A DNA stretch of 31,237 nt from CAJCIY01 sp036379355 (GTDB lineage Bacteria; Actinomycetota; Actinomycetes; Mycobacteriales; CAJCIY01), in assembly GCA_036379355.1 (NCBI GenBank), contig DASVGV010000088.1:1-31237 (forward strand). The letters are read 5' to 3'. Shown here piece by piece: positions 1 to 7,031 of this stretch. Below the pieces are notes generated by a model that searched no databases, was not told the DNA's origin, and was given only the letters and a program-made list of their open reading frames with translations. Numbering within the stretch: position 1 is the stretch's first letter; every line of letters starts with the position of its first letter. Both the position numbers and the translations under genes were made by a program.

Positions 1-1391
1 CCGCGGCGCCGGTGGGCGACCTGCGCTTCGCGGCGCCCGCCCCCGTCCCGGCATGGGACGGCGTGCGGGACGCGACGGCTTACGGGCCGACCGCGCCCAA
101 GGGGCCGTACCCGCCCGGGCTCGACGGGCTGCTCCCGGAGCTCTCGATCGCCGGCGACGACTACCTGAACCTCAACGTCTGGACCCCGGGTACGGACGGC
201 CGGCGCCCCGTGCTGGTGTGGATCCACGGCGGAGCGTTCGTCAACGGGTCCGGTTCGATCCGCGGGTACGACGGCACCCGGTTCGCGCGCGACGGCGTCG
301 TCTGCGTGACCATCAACTACCGCCTCGGCGCCGAGGGCTTCCTGCACGTGGACGGCGCGCCCGCCAACCGCGGTCTCCTGGACCAGGTCGCCGCGCTTAC
401 GTGGGTGCGCGACAACATCGCCGCTTTCGGCGGCGACCCGGACACCGTGACGATCGCCGGCGAGTCGGCCGGCGCGATGAGCGTGACCACGCTGACCGCG
501 ATGCCGTCGGCGCAGGGGCTGTTCCGCCGGGTGATCGCGCAGAGCGGCGGCGGTCACCACGTGATGTCCGCCGCCACCGCCACCGCGGTCGCCCGCGCGC
601 TGGCCGAGGACCTCGGCGTCGACGCCACGGCCGACGGGTTCCGCTCGGTGTCCACGGACCGGCTGGTCCAAGCCCAGGACGCCCTGTCGCTGCGCATCGC
701 CGCGCAGCCCGACCCGGCCGTCTGGGGAGAGATCGCCGGGGACTCGATGGCGTTCGAACCGTGCGTCGACGGCGACGTGCTCCCGGCCCGGCCCATCGAC
801 ACGCTCGCCAGGACGACCGCCGGCGTGGACATGCTGGTCGGCAGCAACGCCGACGAGGCCCTGCTCTTCCTCGTACCCAACGGCATGATCGACCTCGTCG
901 CCGACGACATGCTTCTCGCGAGCGCCGCCGGGTTCGGCATCGACGCTGCCGCGCTGGCCACCTACCGTGCGGCCCTTCCGGACGCGACCGCAGGCGACCT
1001 GCTGGCGGCCCTGGTCCGGGACCGGACGTTCTGGATCCCGGCCGTCCGCATGGCCGAGACCCGCCTGGAGGCCGGCCTGCCGACCTACGTGTACGAGTTC
1101 GCCTGGCGGACGCCGCAGCTGGCCGGCCGGCTCGGGGCGGCGCACGCGTTGGAGATCGCCTTCGTCTTCGACAACCTCGACGACCCGGAGGGCGAGGCGT
1201 TCGTCGGGCCCAAGCCGCCGCAGCACCTGGCTGACGCGATGCACGCCGCCTGGGTCGCCTTCGTGACGGACGGCAACCCCGGCTGGGACCCGTACGGTGC
1301 CGCCCGTACCGTCATGCGCTTCGACGACGCGAGCGCCGTCGTCCACGACCCGATGCCCGAACTGCGCGCGGTCTGGACCGGCGTCCGCTGA
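1..1391 (+). CDS. Type B carboxylesterase/lipase (5' end cut by window)
   Basis: An alpha/beta-hydrolase of the carboxylesterase type B family, which hydrolyses carboxylic esters. The reading frame is open from base 3 and encodes AAPVGDLRF, the conserved N-terminal segment of the family, so the GTG at 12 is internal and the true start lies off the window. Visible landmarks are DDYLNLNVWTP (the family's usual EDCLYLNVW), the oxyanion segment HGGAF, and the nucleophile elbow GESAGA with its serine codon at 465-467. The probable acid is Glu at 855-857 in GSNADEALLF, and the probable catalytic His is at 1143-1145 in GAAHALEIAFVF. About 463 residues are present, so only a few tens are missing. There is no sign of a signal peptide in what is visible. 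It ends 25 bp before egtE and is probably cotranscribed with it. The physiological substrate cannot be told from sequence. Confidence 0.9.
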   Translation, partial: AAPVGDLRFAAPAPVPAWDGVRDATAYGPTAPKGPYPPGLDGLLPELSIAGDDYLNLNVWTPGTDGRRPVLVWIHGGAFVNGSGSIRGYDGTRFARDGVVCVTINYRLGAEGFLHVDGAPANRGLLDQVAALTWVRDNIAAFGGDPDTVTIAGESAGAMSVTTLTAMPSAQGLFRRVIAQSGGGHHVMSAATATAVARALAEDLGVDATADGFRSVSTDRLVQAQDALSLRIAAQPDPAVWGEIAGDSMAFEPCVDGDVLPARPIDTLARTTAGVDMLVGSNADEALLFLVPNGMIDLVADDMLLASAAGFGIDAAALATYRAALPDATAGDLLAALVRDRTFWIPAVRMAETRLEAGLPTYVYEFAWRTPQLAGRLGAAHALEIAFVFDNLDDPEGEAFVGPKPPQHLADAMHAAWVAFVTDGNPGWDPYGAARTVMRFDDASAVVHDPMPELRAVWTGVR

Positions 1392-1416
1392 CCCCGGCGA
1401 CTGCGAAGGCGCACCG

Positions 1417-2574
1417 GTGAGCCTGCCGCACGCGGATCTCGCCGAGGCATGGGCTGCCGCGCGGCCGGACCCGTCGGTACGACACCTCGACCACGCCGCC
1501 TGCTCGCGCCAGTCCACCGCAGTCCTACGGGCGGTCGTCACACATCTGCGGCTCGAGGCCGAGGCCGGTGGGTACGCGGTCGAGGAAGCGGCCGCGCCGG
1601 TCATTGCGGCCGGTCGCACCGGCCTGGCCCGGTTGCTCGGGCTGACCGCCGACGACGTCGGCTTCGCCGAGTCGGCGCAGGCCGCGCTCGACCGGCTGCT
1701 GTCGTGCTGGCCCGGCCTCGGGCCCGGCACACGGGTCGCGGTGACCCGCAGCGAGTTCGGCCCGACCGCGGCGTGGCTGGTCGACCACGGCGCGCTGGTT
1801 CTCGACCTCCCCGACGACGAGACGGGCGCGGTCGACCTCGACGCCCTGCCCGCATGGCTCGACCGCGAGCGGCCGGCGCTGGCGGTGCTCAGCCACCTCG
1901 CCTCCCAACGAGGCCTGGTCCAGCCGGTGGCGCAGATCGCGCGCGGGTGCCACGAGGCCGGCGTGCCCGTCGTCGTCGACGCGGCCCAGTCACTCGGGCA
2001 CCTGCGCTGCGACGACGTGGACGCCGACGCGTGGGTGGCGACCAGCCGCAAGTGGCTGGCCGGGCCGCGGGGAGTCGGGGTGCTCGCACTCGCCCCGTCC
2101 CTGGCGTCCCGGCTCGAGCTGCGTGCGCCGGCGCGCGGCCCCCAGTGGCAGCCGGGCGACGAACCGGTCGCGCACCGACTCGAGTCCCACGAGGCGCACG
2201 TGGCCGGGCGAGTCGGCCTCGCCGTCGCCGTCGCCGAGCACCTGGCCGCCGGACCCGCACGCATCCGGGAGCGACTGGCTGCGCTGGGAAGTCGGGCCGC
2301 CGAGGTGCTCACGGTCGCGGGCTGGCAGCCGGCCGCCGGCCAGGGAGGCTCCGCGATCGTGTCGATGGTGCCGCCGCCAGGGGTGGATCCGTTCGCGGTC
2401 TGCCGGGCACTGCGCACTGTCCACGCGCTGCTCACCACCTACGCCGGACCGGACCGGGCACCGCGCGACCACTACCCGCCACTGCTGCGCGTGTCCCCGC
2501 ACGTCGACGCCACCGAGGACGACCTCGCGGCGGCGGCCGACGCCCTCACCGAGGTCACCCGGGCGCTGGCGTGA
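1417..2574 (+). CDS. egtE: EgtE-like PLP-dependent ergothioneine C-S lyase
   Basis: A class V aminotransferase-fold PLP enzyme of 385 residues. It resembles mycobacterial EgtE along its length: HLDHAACSRQS near the N terminus, EAEAGGYAVEEAAAPV, then VVVDAAQSLGH (Asp188 for the pyridine nitrogen, Gln191) and SRKWLAGPRGVG with Lys212 as the expected Schiff-base lysine. The C-terminal LLRVSPHVD segment is also typical. EgtE cleaves the C-S bond of hercynylcysteine sulfoxide to release ergothioneine. The GTG at 1417 is chosen because GAAGG lies 7 nt upstream and homology begins just after it; the frame is open further upstream but into the preceding gene. Its stop overlaps the GTG of the lipoprotein gene (GTGA). 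egtA, egtB, egtC and egtD are not present in the window, so the lyase is separated from the rest of the pathway here. A generic cysteine desulfurase-like role is the alternative. Confidence 0.85.
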   Translation: MSLPHADLAEAWAAARPDPSVRHLDHAACSRQSTAVLRAVVTHLRLEAEAGGYAVEEAAAPVIAAGRTGLARLLGLTADDVGFAESAQAALDRLLSCWPGLGPGTRVAVTRSEFGPTAAWLVDHGALVLDLPDDETGAVDLDALPAWLDRERPALAVLSHLASQRGLVQPVAQIARGCHEAGVPVVVDAAQSLGHLRCDDVDADAWVATSRKWLAGPRGVGVLALAPSLASRLELRAPARGPQWQPGDEPVAHRLESHEAHVAGRVGLAVAVAEHLAAGPARIRERLAALGSRAAEVLTVAGWQPAAGQGGSAIVSMVPPPGVDPFAVCRALRTVHALLTTYAGPDRAPRDHYPPLLRVSPHVDATEDDLAAAADALTEVTRALA

Positions 2575-3110
2575 GGCCCCTCGTCGCGCTCACCGCCGTG
2601 CTGGTCCTGCTCGCGGCCTGCGGGCCCGGCCCCGGCATCACGCCCACGGCGTACGCGCACCAGGTGTGCGGCGCGATCAGCGCGTACGAGAAGACGCTGA
2701 CGGCGCAGGGAACGGCGTACGCGACCGCCCAGAAGGCCGCCGGTCAGGACCCGGTGAAGCTCCAGCAGGCGACAGTGACCTTCTTCGGCCAGCAGGTCGC
2801 GGGGTCGGCCACCCTGCTCGCGGCACTCACGAAGATCACCCGTCCGCAGGGGTCAGGGGGCCAGGCGGTCCAGGACACGTTCGTCGCGACGGCGCGCAAG
2901 ATCCACACCGCGTTCGGCGCGCAGCAGGAGGCCGTCCGCAGCGCGGACGCGGCGAACCGGGTGACGTTCTTCCAGGTGCTCGACGCGGCGCAGCAGCAGT
3001 TCTCCCAGGCGGAGCAGGACCTGGCGACCGCGCTGGAGACCGTCGCGGCGAAAGGCAGCCAGCGGCTGAACGACGCGTTCGCGGGCGACGGGACCTGTTC
3101 CTCGCTGTGA
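2571..3110 (+). CDS. Small secreted lipoprotein of unknown function
   Basis: A 179-residue protein starting at a GTG that overlaps the egtE stop codon by 4 bp, so translation is probably coupled. The N terminus is a short lipoprotein signal peptide: Arg2, a hydrophobic stretch of residues 4-16 and the lipobox LAAC with Cys17 as the lipidated residue. The mature part is largely helical, rich in Ala and Gln, with Cys at about position 33 and near the C terminus (CSSL), possibly a disulfide. It looks like a small helical cell-surface protein anchored to the outer leaflet of the membrane. I do not recognise the family. The gene converges on bldC with only 3 bp between stop codons. Confidence 0.8.
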   Translation: MRPLVALTAVLVLLAACGPGPGITPTAYAHQVCGAISAYEKTLTAQGTAYATAQKAAGQDPVKLQQATVTFFGQQVAGSATLLAALTKITRPQGSGGQAVQDTFVATARKIHTAFGAQQEAVRSADAANRVTFFQVLDAAQQQFSQAEQDLATALETVAAKGSQRLNDAFAGDGTCSSL

Positions 3111-3113
3111 GGG

Positions 3114-3344
3114 TCAGTGCGACTCGGCGGGCGCCTCGGCACCTTCCGGGCGGCGCGGCGCCGGAATGCCGGCGAGCAGGGCGTTGACCTCCGCCTCGCG
3201 GTAGCGGCGGTGACCGCCGAGGGTACGGATCGATGTGAGCTTGCCGGCCTTCGCCCACCGCGTGACCGTCTTCGGGTCGACGCGGAACATCGCGGCAACC
3301 TCGGCAGGGGTGAGCAGGGCCTCCGTGTCGGTACGACCGGTCAT
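3114..3344 (-). CDS. bldC: BldC-type MerR-like DNA-binding regulator
   Basis: A 76-residue single-domain regulator almost identical in its core to Streptomyces BldC. LLTPAEVAAMFRVDPKTVTRW (residues 10-30) is the helix-turn-helix, and the following AGKLTSIRTLGGHRRY (33-48) is the wing with the GGHRRY signature. BldC binds direct repeats in DNA cooperatively and controls entry into development in Streptomyces. Related small proteins occur in non-sporulating actinobacteria, so a developmental life cycle should not be assumed. The ATG at 3344 is preceded by GGAG at a 7-nt spacing and gives the family's usual N terminus; the longer frame is not needed. The C-terminal tail after residue 60 is variable and a little longer than in S. 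coelicolor. A strong inverted repeat lies upstream. Confidence 0.95.
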   Translation of the reverse strand: MTGRTDTEALLTPAEVAAMFRVDPKTVTRWAKAGKLTSIRTLGGHRRYREAEVNALLAGIPAPRRPEGAEAPAESH

Positions 3345-3410
3345 GTGAGGACTCCGTTCGGGCGTTGCTGCGTGTTTCACCCACTCTCCCCGGAAACGGA
3401 CAGGTCGGAC

Positions 3411-3428
3411 ATGGCACGCACGTGCCAT
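3411..3428. promoter_or_regulatory. 8-bp-arm inverted repeat upstream of bldC
   Basis: ATGGCACG-CA-CGTGCCAT is a perfect inverted repeat with 8-bp arms and a 2-bp centre. It lies 66-84 bp upstream of the bldC start codon in an otherwise unstructured intergenic stretch. The geometry fits a dimeric repressor or activator operator. No T-run follows, so it is a poor terminator. The binding protein is unknown. Confidence 0.45.
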
Positions 3429-3524
3429 CTTGGGAGCCACCGATGACTAGTCCAGGTGGGCTCCTCCGGCGCCGCCACGGGCGTGATCTCGGACCATGCA
3501 CCCCGTCCGGCCGGACTAGGGCGC

Positions 3525-4331
3525 TCAGCTCGCGTTCTCCCGCAGCTGCAGGTCCCGCCAGCGACGGGCCACCCGTTCGTACGCCGCGGCAGCGCCGGCG
3601 CCGTCGCCCCGGGCGAGGGCATCCAGCCCGCCGGCCAGGTCGGCGACCGACGTCTCCTCGGCGAGCGCCTCGCCGAGGAGCGCAGCCAGCCCGCCGTAGT
3701 CGAGCTCCACCCGGCCCATCCGGTGGAACTGGTCGAGCCACCGGTCGATCTCCTGCAGGTCCGCGAGCATCGCCACCTGCGGCAGCGTCGCCGCGAGGAC
3801 GGCGGCCGCGCGGGTCGCCCGGCGACGGCACACGTCCAGGCCCGCGACGAAACGCAGCTCACCGGCGCGCCGGATCTCCTCGGCCGGGTCGAACAGCAGG
3901 AACCAGGACAGCGGCACGGTCCAGCACGCGCTGCGGACGTGCGGGACGAGCCCGGGGGAGACCTCGCGCCACCCGGCGAGCTGGTCGGTGGCCTCGTCGG
4001 CGAGCGCCGCGGGGACGAACGCGTCCGCCACGATGTCCGGGAGCCCGCCGCGGAACGCGGCCGCCGCCTCCCACACCCGCAGCTGGGTGCGGGCCGGACA
4101 GATGTAGGTGACTCCGTCGACGACCTCGACCAGGGCGTGCTCCTGGTCCACGTCGAGAGTCGGCTTCACGATGGCGACCAGCGCGGCTGCACGCTCGGCC
4201 GCCACCAGCCCCGCGCGATCGAGTGCCCGCCCGGCGGCGACGTACCGCTCCCACCTGCGCCGCTCGCCCGGCGGCAGCGTCGAGAGCGGGACGAAGACCC
4301 GCAGGCTCGCGCTCGAGGCGGGTGCGGACAC
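3525..4331 (-). CDS. Conserved-context hypothetical protein between bldC and vdh
   Basis: A 268-residue protein I do not recognise. The GTG at 4331 is chosen because AGGA lies 7 nt upstream and the protein then begins SAPASSASLRVFVPLSTLPPGERRRWERYV. The frame remains open further upstream, but that part is Arg-rich low-complexity sequence typical of a shadow reading frame. The N-terminal half contains a short beta-like segment (ALVEVVDGVTYICPARTQLRVWEAA). The C-terminal half is mostly helical and acidic, with WTVPLSWFLLFDP and a run of Ala/Leu helices after residue 190. No signal peptide, membrane helix or catalytic motif is evident, so it is probably cytoplasmic. It is divergent from vdh and reads toward bldC, 180 bp away; GTCCGGCCGGAC at 3505-3516 just after its stop may be a weak termination hairpin. 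Confidence 0.7.
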   Translation of the reverse strand: MSAPASSASLRVFVPLSTLPPGERRRWERYVAAGRALDRAGLVAAERAAALVAIVKPTLDVDQEHALVEVVDGVTYICPARTQLRVWEAAAAFRGGLPDIVADAFVPAALADEATDQLAGWREVSPGLVPHVRSACWTVPLSWFLLFDPAEEIRRAGELRFVAGLDVCRRRATRAAAVLAATLPQVAMLADLQEIDRWLDQFHRMGRVELDYGGLAALLGEALAEETSVADLAGGLDALARGDGAGAAAAYERVARRWRDLQLRENAS

Positions 4332-4492
4332 GACCCGATCCTGCCACCGGTCCGCGCGCGGCCCCGGCGACGACGTACGCTCGACTCCGCCACGCTCTCT
4401 CACGAGGAGGGACGGCACGTCGGATCGGTCCCGTCGGCGCTCGCGCCGCCCGGGCCTCGGGTCACCACCCACACACGACAGGAGCGGTACGC

Positions 4493-5572
4493 ATGTCCGC
4501 AGTCTTCAGCCCGGCCAACGGCCACGACCGCGCCCACGAGCAGGTGGTGTTCTGCAGCGACGAGGCCAGCGGCCTCCGCGCGATCATCGCGATCTACTCC
4601 ACGGCTCTCGGCCCCGCGCTCGGGGGGACCCGTTTCTATCCCTACGCCGACGAGACCGATGCGCTCGACGACGTCCTCCGCCTCTCGCGCGCGATGGCGT
4701 ACAAGGCCGCCGTCTCCGGACTCGACCTCGGCGGCGGCAAGGCCGTCATCATCGGCGACCCGACTCGGGACAAGACCGAGGCGCTGCTGCGCGCGTACGG
4801 CCGGTTCGTGCAGTCCCTGGGTGGTCGTTACTACACCGCGTGCGACGTGGGGACGTACGTCCAGGACATGGACGTCGTCGCCCGCGAGTCCCGCTTCGTC
4901 ACCGGCCGCTCGGAGGAGCACGGCGGGGCCGGCGACTCGAGCGTGCTGACCGCCCTCGGGGTGTTCCAGGGCATGCGGGCCGGCGCCGAGGCGGTCTGGG
5001 GCAGCCCGACGCTCGCCGGCCGGCGCGTCGGCGTGGCAGGCGTCGGCAAGGTCGGACGGCACCTCGTCGAACACCTCGTCGGGGACGGCGCCTCGGTCGT
5101 GGTCGGCGACGTCGACGCCGCCGCCGTCGCCCGGCTGACCGACGCGTACCCGCAGGTGGAGGTGGGTGACCCGGACACCCTCGTCGGAGCCGACCTGGAC
5201 GTCTACGCCCCGTGCGCGCTGGGCGGGGCCCTCGACGACGAGACCGTGCCGGCCCTACGGGCCTCGCTCGTGTGCGGCGCGGCCAACAACCAGCTCGCCC
5301 ACGACGGCATCGAGAAGCAGCTCGCCGACCGAGGCGTTCTCTACTGCCCGGACTACGTCGTGAACGCGGGTGGGCTGATCCAGGTCGCCGACGAGATCGA
5401 GGGCTACGTCGCCGAACGGGCCGGCGCCCGCGCGCTGGGCATCTTCGACGTCACCCGACGGGTCCTGGCGACCGCGGCCGACGAACACGTGCCCCCGGTG
5501 ACCGCGGCCGACCGGGTGGCGGAGCGGCGGATGAGCAGCGTCGGTCGGCTGCGCAGCATCCTGCTGCCCTGA
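4493..5572 (+). CDS. vdh: Valine/leucine dehydrogenase (branched-chain amino acid dehydrogenase)
   Basis: A 359-residue NAD-dependent dehydrogenase of the Glu/Leu/Phe/Val family that oxidatively deaminates branched-chain amino acids to 2-oxo acids, supplying catabolism and branched-chain acyl-CoA starters. GPALGGTRFYPY (40-51) and MAYKAAVSGLDLGGGK (68-83) contain the substrate-binding Lys71 and catalytic Lys83. TACDVGT carries Asp118, and GVAGVGKVG (180-188) is the Rossmann dinucleotide loop. CGAANNQLA and YVVNAGG complete the coenzyme site. The sequence is closer to Streptomyces valine dehydrogenase than to Bacillus leucine dehydrogenase, but specificity cannot be settled by eye. The ATG at 4493 has AGGAG upstream. 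A TACGCT box at 4376-4381 could be a -10, giving a leader of roughly 105 nt. The gene is monocistronic, followed by a 138-bp gap. Confidence 0.95.
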   Translation: MSAVFSPANGHDRAHEQVVFCSDEASGLRAIIAIYSTALGPALGGTRFYPYADETDALDDVLRLSRAMAYKAAVSGLDLGGGKAVIIGDPTRDKTEALLRAYGRFVQSLGGRYYTACDVGTYVQDMDVVARESRFVTGRSEEHGGAGDSSVLTALGVFQGMRAGAEAVWGSPTLAGRRVGVAGVGKVGRHLVEHLVGDGASVVVGDVDAAAVARLTDAYPQVEVGDPDTLVGADLDVYAPCALGGALDDETVPALRASLVCGAANNQLAHDGIEKQLADRGVLYCPDYVVNAGGLIQVADEIEGYVAERAGARALGIFDVTRRVLATAADEHVPPVTAADRVAERRMSSVGRLRSILLP

Positions 5573-5639
5573 CCGCCGGCGGGCGACGATCCCGGCGAAG
5601 CGGGCGTCCGCGTCACGACCCGCAGGTCCGGCGCTCCTG

Positions 5640-5645
5640 TAGACT
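5640..5645 (+). promoter_or_regulatory. Putative -10 element for the DUF3073 gene
   Basis: TAGACT fits the actinobacterial TANNNT -10 consensus and would place transcription start near 5652, giving a leader of about 59 nt. The longer string TAGACTGGG recurs at the same role upstream of purF. No convincing -35 hexamer is visible. Confidence 0.4.
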
Positions 5646-5710
5646 GGGCACACGAGAAAACCACACCCGGGGCGCGGTCCCCGCATCGAGAAGGTCGAGG
5701 GGGTCGAGCC

Positions 5711-5911
5711 ATGGGGCGCGGCCGTGCAAAGGCCAAGCAGACGAAGGTCGCCCGCGAGCTGAAGTACAGCTCCCCCGGCATGGACCTCGACCGTCTGACC
5801 AGGGACCTGCAGTCAGACCAGCATCACGTCGCGCCGTCGCGCGACGACGAGGACGCCGCCTACGCACGGTGGTCCGACGAGGACGACGACGAGGACAGCG
5901 CAGCCTCCTGA
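5711..5911 (+). CDS. DUF3073 family small basic/acidic protein
   Basis: A 66-residue protein with the signature start MGRGRAKAKQTKVARELKYSSPGMDLDRL that defines the actinobacterial DUF3073 family. The first 18 residues are strongly basic and could contact nucleic acid. The C-terminal part (residues 43-62) is very acidic, with a run of Asp and Glu. There is no signal peptide. The family is widely kept in actinobacteria next to the purF-purM pair, but its function is unknown to me. The ATG is preceded by a GAGGGGG ribosome-binding site. The gene converges on purM, leaving 30 bp between the two stops. Confidence 0.92.
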   Translation: MGRGRAKAKQTKVARELKYSSPGMDLDRLTRDLQSDQHHVAPSRDDEDAAYARWSDEDDDEDSAAS

Positions 5912-5941
5912 CCCGTTCGCAGCGCCGGGTGCACGGGCCGG

Positions 5942-7006
5942 TCAGGCCGGGTGGGTGCCGGTGCAGCGGGCCCGTACGTCTCCTGGATCGGCGCGCACGC
6001 TGCCGGCGATCCACGCGTCCAGGCCGCGCTCCGCGTAGAGCGCAACCAGGTCGTCCGCCGCCGCGGGATCGACGACGGTGACCATGCCCACTCCCTGGTT
6101 GAACGTCTGCTCCATCTCCGCCCGCGCCACGCCGCCGGCGTCGGCCAGCCACCGGTAGACCGGTCCCGGCGTCCACGTCGCGCGGTCGACCTCGGCGACC
6201 AGGCCGGCGGGTACGACGCGGCCCAGGTTGCCGGCGAGACCCCCGCCCGTGACGTGCGCGAAGGTGCGTACGGGCAGCGCGGCGGCCGCGGCCAGGCAGT
6301 CCCGCGCGTAGATCCGGGTGGGGGTGAGCAGCACCTCGCCGAGGGTGGCGCCGCCGAACGCCCCGTCCAGGTCGGCGCCGGTGACCGACAGCAGGTGGCG
6401 GACGAGCGAGTAGCCGTTGCAGTGCAGGCCGCTTGCGGCCATGGCCACGACGGTGTCGCCCGGGTGCACCCGGTCCGGGCCGAGGATCGCGTCCGCCTCC
6501 ACGACCCCGACCGCAGTGGCGGCGACGTCGTACTCACCGGGTCGCATCAGGCCCGGATGCTCGGCTGTCTCCCCGCCCAGCAGGGTGGCGCCGGCCAGCC
6601 GGCAGCCGTCCGCGATGCCGCGGACGATGTCCGCCACGAGCTCGGGCTCCAGCCGTCCGATCGCGACGTAGTCCTGCACCAGGAGCGGTTCCGCGCCGCA
6701 CACCACGAGGTCGTCGACGACCATCGCCACCAGGTCCTGGCCGATCGTGTCGTGGCGGCCCACAGCCTGCGCGATCGCCGTCTTCGTACCGGCGCCGTCG
6801 GTCGAGGCGGCGAGCACCGGCCGGGTCCAGCGGTCGAGGTCCAGCCGGAACAGTCCGGCGAACCCACCGAGCCCACCGATCACCTCGGGCCGCGCGGTCG
6901 TCGCCACCGACGCCTTCATCAGCTCGACCGCGCGCTCGCCGGCGGCGATGTCCACGCCCGCGGCACGGTAGCTCGCGCCCCCCTCGGCGGCGCCGCTCGC
7001 GGTCAT
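5942..7006 (-). CDS. purM: Phosphoribosylformylglycinamidine cyclo-ligase (AIR synthetase)
   Basis: Converts FGAM to aminoimidazole ribonucleotide with ATP, the fifth step of de novo purine synthesis. It has 354 residues with the family landmarks ASYRAAGVDI (11-20), the ATP-binding ASTDGAGTK (67-75), HDTIGQDLVAM (85-95), VVCGAEPLLVQDY, GGETAEHPG (144-152, where most homologues have Met for His) and HVTGGGLAGNL. The ATG at 7006 leaves a short variable tail before the conserved GASY. The GTG at 7024, only 7 bp after the purF stop, is an equally usable start, and neither has a strong ribosome-binding site. The gene follows purF by 25 bp and is almost certainly translated from the same message. 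It converges on the DUF3073 gene. Confidence 0.95.
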   Translation of the reverse strand: MTASGAAEGGASYRAAGVDIAAGERAVELMKASVATTARPEVIGGLGGFAGLFRLDLDRWTRPVLAASTDGAGTKTAIAQAVGRHDTIGQDLVAMVVDDLVVCGAEPLLVQDYVAIGRLEPELVADIVRGIADGCRLAGATLLGGETAEHPGLMRPGEYDVAATAVGVVEADAILGPDRVHPGDTVVAMAASGLHCNGYSLVRHLLSVTGADLDGAFGGATLGEVLLTPTRIYARDCLAAAAALPVRTFAHVTGGGLAGNLGRVVPAGLVAEVDRATWTPGPVYRWLADAGGVARAEMEQTFNQGVGMVTVVDPAAADDLVALYAERGLDAWIAGSVRADPGDVRARCTGTHPA

Positions 7007-7031
7007 CGGGCCGTGGGCCGTCACGGACGCG

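Noticed and set aside
1449..2570. In-frame upstream extension of the lipoprotein gene through egtE
   Set aside because: The extension is Arg/Gly/Pro-rich and overlaps egtE out of frame, while the GTG at 2571 gives a proper lipoprotein signal peptide.
3505..3516. GTCCGGCCGGAC palindrome after the gene at 3525
   Set aside because: Only a 4-bp stem if folded, with no T-run; short GC palindromes are common at this base composition, so it is mentioned only as a weak possible terminator.
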